Part shown: positions 32,501-41,500 of the stretch, piece by piece
Layout of the letters: every line of letters starts with the position of its first letter
Position numbering within the stretch: position 1 is the first letter of the stretch
From: Capniomyces stellatus
Lineage: Eukaryota > Kickxellomycota > Harpellomycetes > Harpellales > Legeriomycetaceae
Assembly: GCA_001661515.1 (NCBI GenBank)
Contig: LUVW01000023.1
Location: 659,551 to 723,550 of the forward strand
Length of the DNA: 64,000 nt
Reading direction: 5' to 3'
Notes under the pieces: generated by a model
Databases searched by the model: none
Told to the model about the DNA's origin: nothing
The model's input: the letters and a program-made list of their open reading frames with translations, nothing else
Program-made: the position numbers and the translations under genes

Positions 32501-33789
32501 ACTCGCAAACATCTCAGTTGATAGTTGGCGAAAGTGAAGGATAGGTAGAGTCTTGGCAATCATTTGCAATAATAAACAAAAACAATATAATCTCCGACAA
32601 TCAGAACTTTACCAACATTAGCCCTTGGCACCAAGGCACTCCTGGCAATATCAAGCCTTGCGCCATTGTCTTTTACGTTGTAGCCGGTCACATCTCTCTA
32701 AAGTTAAAGCAGTTGGCTAAACACTTCCACTATGTGTTGCTAGCAGTACCACTCTACCAAGAGCTATGGTTATTGAATACAACACCATCACACAATACAT
32801 TTAAACACCATTTCCTCGACTAGGCTAAAGTCATTAAGGCTAAAGAAACAATACATCTCAAGCAATTTTTAATCCTCCTCTTTTCTCTCCCTCTTTACTC
32901 TCCCTCTTTTATCTATCTTTTTTCCTTTTCCTTTTTTTCTTTTTCTTGTGCATGTGATACTTAAAAGATTTAATCTGTTTAAGGCTACCTTGACTACTTT
33001 TCAACGTCCGCTATAAAGTTTCAAGCATTTGTAAAACCTCATTGACTAGCTAATATTTTATTGTCAACCTAAAAAAAAACCCTATGAAAGTTGGTCATAT
33101 GCTCTCACGGTTTATTATTCCCAAAATCCAAAACAACCACCATTCTCAACTCATAACTGACGTTGCAATGGTTAAACCGTTATAAAGTATCCACGAGTGC
33201 AACTTGACTCGGTTAAAAAGATGAATACTGCATTAATAAATGCTTCACTGTGTTTTGAGGGCGCCTTCTTTTTATTGATATTAATAAGGGTAGTTATTAC
33301 TTTTGGCTAAATGAGGATGTTTTTTTATTTAATTATTTCCTTGAAATTTATTAATATGAACGTTGATAAACGTGAAAAATCATGAATATTACTATATTAA
33401 ATTGGTGTCCGTTTAATTAGAGTTAATCCGTTGAATTTAGAAGTTTGACAGTCGAAATATTATTTTAATTTAATTTACTTTTACCAAGTTTTTTTTATTG
33501 TAGTTTGTTTTTTGTTTTTGAACTGCTTAAACCGAAATAGAGAGGAAAATAAGTCTAAATAATGATACGTTGTGCCTAAACCATTGTGTATAGCCTGGAT
33601 AGACACACATTAGTAAACACTGTCTTTACAGAATACGCAGCTGATGGCGCAAGTGCTAGATGGCACAACTCTCCATCCCCAGCTACCCAGTTTTTTTTGA
33701 GCAGTATTAATAATGTCATCAAAACTCGAATAATAATAAAGTAATAGTTACAACAGCCATGTAAGCAGCCCAAAAAAAGAAAGATTTTT
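29539..33789. other. Intergenic, 4.25 kb, no gene recognised
   Basis: Upstream of the PUF gene. From 29,540 to about 31,950 the + strand is T/C-rich with TTTTTC runs, so PUF leader RNA would be purine-rich. The part 32,000-32,830 has noticeably more balanced composition but only short, featureless open frames. After 33,230 it is plain AT-rich. No tRNA, snRNA or protein family recognised. Confidence 0.45.
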
Positions 33790-34557
33790 TTATATAGTCA
33801 TTGTAACCAACTCGGTGCTTTCCAAGGTTTTAAATGGAGTCATAACAGGTTCTACTGTTGTTGCTCGTAGAGCAGATATACTGCTAGGCTGAGTCAAAGA
33901 TGCATTGGCTGCTCTAACCATGACTGCTGCAATTTTCACTGTTGCCGAAGGTATAATTGCTGCTGGAGCTACGGAGGAGCTTTTGGTGGTTGCTTTTGCT
34001 TTGGCTTCAACTTTTGGTGAAACAGCCGGCTTTAAAGTGCCGCTGGCTTTGTTAGGAGCTGTAGCTGGGTTTATGAGCAAAATACTAAACTGGATTTTTT
34101 TGGTACTGCAATCGACAAAATACTTTTGGTCCTTTTTTGTTTTTACCTTTAGTACCAACGAATCGATAATAGAATCTAATGATTCACCTATTCCAAACCG
34201 TTTTGAGGTTTTCGATATTCTCAGCTTAATATTCCACATTTTCCCGCTGACTCTCTCTTTGTAAACTTCGCTTATCTCTATCAGGTCCCCCTTTGTATTT
34301 TTTTTGCGCTTAATGTATCCCATAATGACTTTTCTTAGGTCTCGTGGAACCTCTGTTTTTAAGTTTGCTTTATAATCGCTAAACATAGCGCATTTGTAAG
34401 AATAGTGACGCTCAAGTTGGCAGCAGTTTGTCGCGTTTGCCCGATTCTCTGGTGCACATCGCTTAATCGATGCAAAGCTATCTACACACTTTGTAGCTCC
34501 AACGGTCAGCGAGGCCATTGACGCAAGTGCTACTCTGGCTAGTGTGGTGATAATCAT
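33790..34557 (-). CDS. Unrecognised secreted protein with cysteine-bearing N-terminal half
   Basis: 255 residues if started at the ATG at 34557; the frame is open upstream to an ATG at 34707, but the inner start gives a good signal peptide (MIITTLARVALASMASLTVGA, cleavage near residue 21). The mature N-terminal half has cysteines at 24, 34, 45, 46, 56 and 150 and a possible N-glycosylation site at Asn41. A basic, lysine-rich middle (residues 70-165) follows. The last 85 residues are Ala/Ser/Thr/Pro/Val-rich without acid clusters and look like a stalk or mucin-like tail. No hydrophobic C-terminus for a GPI anchor is obvious. I do not recognise the family; cell-wall or secreted function is inference from composition only. 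Confidence 0.6.
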   Translation of the reverse strand: MIITTLARVALASMASLTVGATKCVDSFASIKRCAPENRANATNCCQLERHYSYKCAMFSDYKANLKTEVPRDLRKVIMGYIKRKKNTKGDLIEISEVYKERVSGKMWNIKLRISKTSKRFGIGESLDSIIDSLVLKVKTKKDQKYFVDCSTKKIQFSILLINPATAPNKASGTLKPAVSPKVEAKAKATTKSSSVAPAAIIPSATVKIAAVMVRAANASLTQPSSISALRATTVEPVMTPFKTLESTELVTMTI

Positions 34558-37500
34558 AGTGCCGCAATAGTCCAGTGTCTCTATTTGATTGTAAAAATTG
34601 ATAGAAATAAATAAAAGGCGAACAAAATATGGCTCAGTGCTGGAAATGTTAACAAAGTAAACTCGGATGTGGCTTGGAAGTGTAATATATGATATTCTGG
34701 AGAACATAAAAATAGAAATAGGAAAATGTAGATTCGTTTGTATTTAGTCGATTTCCGAGTAATAGTAGCTAAGTTTGAGCAATGCAGGAAAATATGCTAA
34801 TACTCAAATATATAGTCTAGGGTAGTCTATGATCTGCAAGCTAAACACTTGATGCGAATGATGCTTATTAATTGAGAATGATGTATTTTGGTTTGGTTTG
34901 AGTTACAAGCTAATTGCTCACAAATTCCTGGATTATTTTTATGCTATGGAGGGGGGGAGGGGATGAGCACCAAGCTCGCTTTTTTTTCCTACTCTGGCAA
35001 GTGAAATTTAGTAGTTGAAAGTCTAGACTTTTTTGCGCATATTAGTTTGGTTTTAAGTCCAGTGCTTATCAAATTAATTTAATATACTTGGATAACTTTC
35101 AGATCGTGTTCTATGAAGCAATATGTAAATCGAGCAGTCTCCAGATCCACGGTATAATTATGATTCTATATCAAAGTTTGTCCGTAGTAGTAGAACAGTT
35201 GCGCTTTTTATTTTTGAAACTTCAAAGCCAATCCTTGTCAGTGTTTGGAAATATTGAGCAACATCCGAGACTTTTATGGTTAAAAAATCAATACATCCTT
35301 GAAAAAAAAGGGCATAATTTCAATAATAATAAAAAGACACTTGAAATAATTGTCAATTGATGTTGGTTTGGCTGCAGGCAGTGCAAACTTAGCCATAGAT
35401 ATGTTGATCAGGCAGAACAAAATTTAAATGCATAAAAGGTCAATGCCGGACGATCTTTGGAGACTGGTTAACACAAAAGAGTTGTGTTAAAAGCAAGGGA
35501 GACATGACTCCACACCGCACATTCTAGTTGAATAATAATAATAATAAAAGTAAAAAGCAATTAATTATCAGGGCCTGAAAATGTACTGAAGTAAAAAAAA
35601 GGCGCGAGCTGCTTAAGGTATTGGTTGGTTTTTTCTTTATTGAGAGAAAAATAGCGAGTTGGTTATAGGTTCAAGTAAATTGGGATAGGAAGGAAGGGGG
35701 CTAGTGGGAGAGTTGAGAGTAGAGAATGTGGATTCGTTACCAAGCGAGTCAAATTGAATTAAAAGAATTTGAAAGTTAAACCGGTTTACCTGGGATTTGC
35801 AAGCGTAGTTGGGTAGATGAAGCTAAAAAGTATGGAATAATTCAATAAAATAAAAATAGCGAAAAGTATGGAAAAATGTTTCATAAAGAAAAAAATCCAT
35901 AAATAGATTTAGTGTAAAAAAATATTACGTAATCAAAAAAAAAAGAATTATATCTCGATAATAATAAAAAAATAAATATTATGAAATGGCAAATTCAAAG
36001 TGGAAGACACGAGAAAATAACAAGTCGAAACGTAAACAATAACTACGAATAAAAAAGACGGTTGTCGCGATTTAAATGTTGGCAAAATTTAAAAAGAAAT
36101 AGACGAGTTCCAAATTTGTGAGAATAATCTGGGAAAAGGCAAAACATCAAGAAAAGTGAATAAAAGGCAAGTGAAAGCCAAAACTGGAATTCAATAAAAA
36201 GCAGATTTATGGCCAATGTAGTCGATGATTAAAAAAAAGCCAATGCAAAACGAGTCAGCAAAACAGAGCTACGCAGAAATCAAGTCGAGGCAAAAAAAAA
36301 GCAGCTAAACATGTATATTGCAAAAGAGAAACCTAAAGTGATTTCAAATGTGTAAACAGTACAGAGTTTCCAGGTGCAAGTTGCACAGGCAGAAGAGATT
36401 TCGGTTGTGTATAAATCATGAGTTAGTCAAAAAAAAATAGTGGCAGGCTGGATATAGAAAAGGGGGGCCGCAGTTTGATTAACGTGTGAGGGGTATTTAT
36501 TGGTGTTAGAGATACAATGCAGCAAAAAAATGGTGCTTGGAAAATGTGTTTGCATAGTACAAACCAAAGAAACTAAAACAGGCATCAATAGTAAAAAATT
36601 AAAATTAACTCAGATTTCGAGATTGAAGAGAATGATAAAAGCAAAAGTGATTATTAAGAGGCATTATGATTGGGGGAGGAAGGAAGGAATGTAACATTTA
36701 AAGTACACTAACGTGAAATAATTGAGAGGAAAAAAATGTAGGTAAAGCCTGTCCGAATAAAGAAAAGATAAAGGTCGAGAAAAATCTAAATCTAAATATA
36801 AATATAAATATAAATATAAATACAAATACAAATACAAATACAAATACAAATACAAATGGAAAAGGAAAGGGACAAGGACAACAAGGATAGTTGTTGCGTA
36901 GAATGATTGAAGGGCAAGTGGTTTAGCGTGTAATAATCTGGTTAATGTAATAGCGATTAAACGTCATATGATGCAATTGGAATAATTGAAAACAAGTGTA
37001 AGAGAATGGGGAAAGAGTGATGAGCGGGGGAGCGTAAGGTGGAGAGCTGGGACCTAGGTCTGGGAAAAGAAAAGAGGAAGGGGGGTAAAAGATTCCAGAA
37101 ATGGCAAGATCTGTACCAAGTGTATAGAGTTAATAAAAATAAATGATGAGACGAATGTAGCGTATAGCTAGTTTGTCGTGATATAATTTGGATGGCCAAG
37201 TTTTGTAGCAAGCAAAAAAACAATTTTTATGTCGTATTTCCAAAAACCAGAATTTGTAGTGAATTGGTAATGGTAATAGTAGCGAGGGTGGAGATAAAAA
37301 GAAAAAGTAAACAAAACAGACGCGGTGAGCTGTTTAGTTTAGCAATTTATTCAGGATCATTTTTACATGATAAATGTGTTCATGTTAAATGTTTGGCTAA
37401 TCTGGGCTGATTTTGGTGAAAAGAAAACAAAGATTTACGAGAAAAAAAAAGAAATTAGATAAAATGGGGGAGAAAATAACAGAAAACAAGGTAGATGAAA

Positions 37501-38530
37501 AAAAAAAAAGTGTTGAACAGCAAAGAAATTGGAAAAGTTCATCATTCTTAAAAAAAAGAGGGATGAAAGAAAAAGAAAAAGAAAACAAGAAAAGGTAATA
37601 AGACCAAAAACAAATCATTGGAATTAAACGCAACGAGAATAACAAGAGAATTAACAACAGAAAAGGCAATTTGATTAAGACAATTTTAATTGACGAGATT
37701 AAAAGCAGAAAATTATTTTTAGGGAGCTTGGACAAAGTTATTGATTTATACATTGTTTACTGTACCTAGTTATCTCGAAAGACTAGGCTTTAGACAAATG
37801 CTTTTTTACTTTTAAAACAGGGCTTCTGGATAAACAAACTCCAACTTTACTTTCAAGCAAAAAAAAAAAACAAAAAAAAAAAAGTGATTCAAAGAAAAAA
37901 AGAGTGAGGTACAAGTAACAGAACAGATACGGAGTATTGTTGTTTTTTTGGTTATAGATAGGGAGGAAAAAAAAACACAGCTATTTGAAACTCTTTTATT
38001 TCTTGGTTGTAAAAAACAGATTTATTTCAATGTACTACAGTAAAGCTTTTGAAACCCAACACTAGCAGTAGGAATAGGTTGCAAAGCATACTTTTATTTC
38101 GCACATTTACTTTATTTTTTTTTACACAATATTATTATTATTTTTCAGCTTACACTTAAAAAAACACGGACAGTATATACACAGCGATATATACATTTAG
38201 TTGGTACAGGTAATATACTCACAAGCACACGCATTAGCGAGGTAAAACTGGGCAGAGTCGGGCAGAGAACAGCGGGGTAGTATAAAGAGGCAGGAAGGAG
38301 TAAAGGGGATATAAATTGTTGTATTTCCTTGGCGCAAGTCATAAAAAGCCGATAAAAGTAGTGATTTTTTTGCTTTGTAAACGCGATAGTTCAAATAAAC
38401 AAAAAGCTAGGACAGGTTGAAAAGCAAGAGAGTTCTGTTATTGGTAAAAGTGGGTGTTGGTGTAGCATAGCCGGGTAAAGAAAAAAAAAAGAAAGAACTA
38501 GAGAAACGCAAATAAGCAAGAGAAGAAAAG
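34558..38530. other. Divergent intergenic region, 4 kb
   Basis: Between the secreted-protein gene (-) and IQGAP (+). From about 35,580 on, the + strand is A/G-rich up to the IQGAP start. Contains a hexanucleotide array at 36786-36856. No credible open frame; those seen are Lys/Asn-rich or simple-sequence. Confidence 0.5.
36786..36856 (+). repeat. AAATAT/AAATAC hexanucleotide microsatellite
   Basis: About 12 tandem units with a clean switch from AAATAT to AAATAC halfway, in intergenic DNA. Same unit length as the coding arrays in this window. Confidence 0.93.
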
Positions 38531-41500
38531 ATGGTTAGAGAAAGGGCCAATACGGCAGTTGAGCAAACAGACAGACTTTATATAGATGAAAGTTACAAGT
38601 ACAGGACGCCAACAAAGTCTCGAGGAAACACAAGAGTTGAAAGATATGATGGGAAAGATGGGGGAGACAGAGGAAAAGAGTATGAGAGGGAAGGGCAGCA
38701 GTCAAGTGGTAGCGAAATAGGACTAGAAGACGGGCAGTTTGGCAGGGCAAGTATGAGGAGCCTGCACACAAAGTTAACAGAGCCTGAGGAGCTGTATGAC
38801 GGAGTAGACATGACATCAGGAAGTTTGGTTGGTGGGTATGGAGAGGAGGGCGAGAGGAGGGGGAGGGACGATATGAGTGGTTATAGAGGAAGCATAGTAG
38901 ATTTGCAGGGAAGTTTGATAATGAGGGAGGGGAAGGGTGAGGGGGTTGGTAGACCGATGTCGGCAATGATGATGGTGGCGCCACAGTCGCCTGATGTGGT
39001 TGGGATGAGGGGGCGACATAAGTTTAAGTTGGAGGGAATAGCAGCGACGGTAAGCGCGATAGACATGAGGAATGGAAAGTGGTGTGATATAAAGAGGCGG
39101 TATTTAGCGGCGTACGAGTACCTGTGTCATGTTGGAGAGGCAAAGCTGTGGATGGAGGAGTGTATTGGACGTGAGATAAGCGGGATATTGGAGATGGAGG
39201 AGTCGCTGAGAGATGGAATAGTGTTGGCAGAGCTGGCGAGGGCGTTTTGTCCAGAGGCAGTGGGCAAGATATACAAGGGGAATAGGACGAGTTCGATAAA
39301 GGCGAGAAGGAGTAGTATTCGGAGTGGTAGGTCAAGGAGAAGGTCAAAAAAGTTGCACTTTAGGCATTCAGACAACATAAATTTCTTCCAAAAGGCAATA
39401 AGGAAGGTGGGGTTGCCAAGACAGTTTTATTTTGAGCTGACGGATCTGTATGACGGCAAGAACATCCCAAGAGTGATATACTGTGTGCATGCGCTCAGTC
39501 ATTACCTGAATGCGATGGGGATTACGGTTGGGATAAAGAACTTGGTGGGTGTGCTGGAGTTTAGCGAGAGTGAGTTGCTGGAGACACACAAAAAGCTGGC
39601 AAATTTGGGGGCCTCAAGCAAGCTGGAGTTTGGCGGGCTGGACCGGCGAGTTAGTGGAGTTGACAGAAGGGAGCAGACAGGAAAAGTGCTAGTAGGGTTG
39701 AAGGAAGAAGAGGAAGAAAAAGAAATAGAAGAAGAAGAAGAAGAAGAAGAAGAAGAAGAAGAAGAAGAAAATGTAGATGGTGGAAAGGATGATGGGATGG
39801 TAGAGTGGAGTAACGAAAGAGGGAATAACGGAACGGTGAGTAGCAATGGGACAATTAACGTGCAGTTGTCGAGAAAGTCAACAGTGACAAACGTGAACAA
39901 GGATGAAGACTATTACTACCTGGACATGCCGATTCCGATTGAGAAAAAGGCGACAAGGTACTGGACAACAAACATTGAAACGTTAAAGGCGATGCAAAAC
40001 ATGATTAGGTCGCGACTGGCGGTTCTAGAGTTTACAGAGAAGAAGCAGGCTAACTATTATAGGCAGATTGTAAAGTCAACCAGGTTTATCCAGACTTATG
40101 GACGAGGGATCTTGGCAAAGAGAGCATACCAGACACAGCTTGGGCAAATAAAACATGCTCGGGAGTTGACCAGGACTAGAGGCATTGATGAGATGGCGAG
40201 AAAGGAGAGAGAAAGAGAAGAGAGAGAAAGAGAAGAAAAGGAACTTTTAGAAAAGAAAAAAGAGTTGGAAGAAAAGGAGATTGAACTGAGAGAGTTGGAG
40301 GAGCAGGAAAAGAGGGAAAGGGAAAGGGAAAGGGAAAGGGAAAGGGAAAGGGAAAGGGAAAGGGAAAGGGAAAGGGAAATGAAGGAAAGAGAAAAGAGAG
40401 TAAAAGAGGAAAGAGAAAGAGAGTTGAAAGAAAAAGAGTTGAGGGAAAGAGAATTGAGGGAAAAAGAGTTGAAGGAAGAGATGATGATCGACAAGGAGAG
40501 ACAAGAGTTAGAGTCGAGAATAATAGAGATCCAAGGGTTGATTCGGGGACATTTGGCGCGAAAGTTGTTTGTGGAGATGAAAAAGTGGACAGGAAATGTG
40601 ATGAGGATCCAGGGATATTGCCGGGGGTATTTGGCAAGAGCAGAGTACTCGGACAAGCTTGAAAACTGGCACCTAGTGCAGATAGGAATAAGACGGGTTC
40701 AAGGGTTGATTAGGGGGTACTTGGAGCGAAAGAAGAGAGAAGTGAAAGTTGAGGAGCATTATAAGCGGAACATCAAGGTGATAATAAAGATGCAGAACAT
40801 GTACAAGACAAAGCTGGCATCGAGGGCGTTTAGGACGCTGACGATTGAGGATCCGCCGCCAATAACGCCAGAGTTGGTGAAGACTTGTGCACCGCTGCTG
40901 GAGGACAACGAGGTAGATTTGGCGGAGGAGCTGGAGGTTGAGCAGTATAGGCAGAAGGCGGTGATGAAGATCCGGGACAATCAACAGGTGGAGATGGTTC
41001 TGAAGGATCTGGACATCAAGATTGCGCTGCTGGTTCGAAACCGGATCAGCGTGGAGATGGTGCTGAACCAGACAAAGAAGCACTTTAAGTTTTTCAGGGA
41101 GTTAAAGTCGCCAAGTTTCATTAATCTGCCGATATTCAACAACAAGGTGGTGAGTAGTGGTGGGGCAGGAGTGGGGATGGGGATAGGAGGGGGAGATAAG
41201 TTGAGTAGTATTGGGAGCCTGGACAAGGACTCGCGGAGGAGACTGGAGAGTTACCAACATATGCTGTATCTGTTGCAGATGCAGCCAGTGTACTTGTCGC
41301 GGCTGTTGGTGGACCAGCAGAGGAACAGGGATAAGCTGATGGACTTTGACTACAACTACACGATGCGGTACAAGAACAGCACGGCGAGCAAGAGCCTGAC
41401 AAACCGGCCGAGGCTGAAGCTGAGCATGGAGATGGTAAAATCGATGTTTGGGCAAGTGCAGAACAATAGGGAAGAGTTTCTGTTTCTGAAGCTGGTTAGG

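Noticed and set aside
40096..40656. Ser/Phe-rich 186-codon open frame on the - strand
   Set aside because: Mirror of the Arg/Glu-rich IQGAP segment; simple-sequence shadow.
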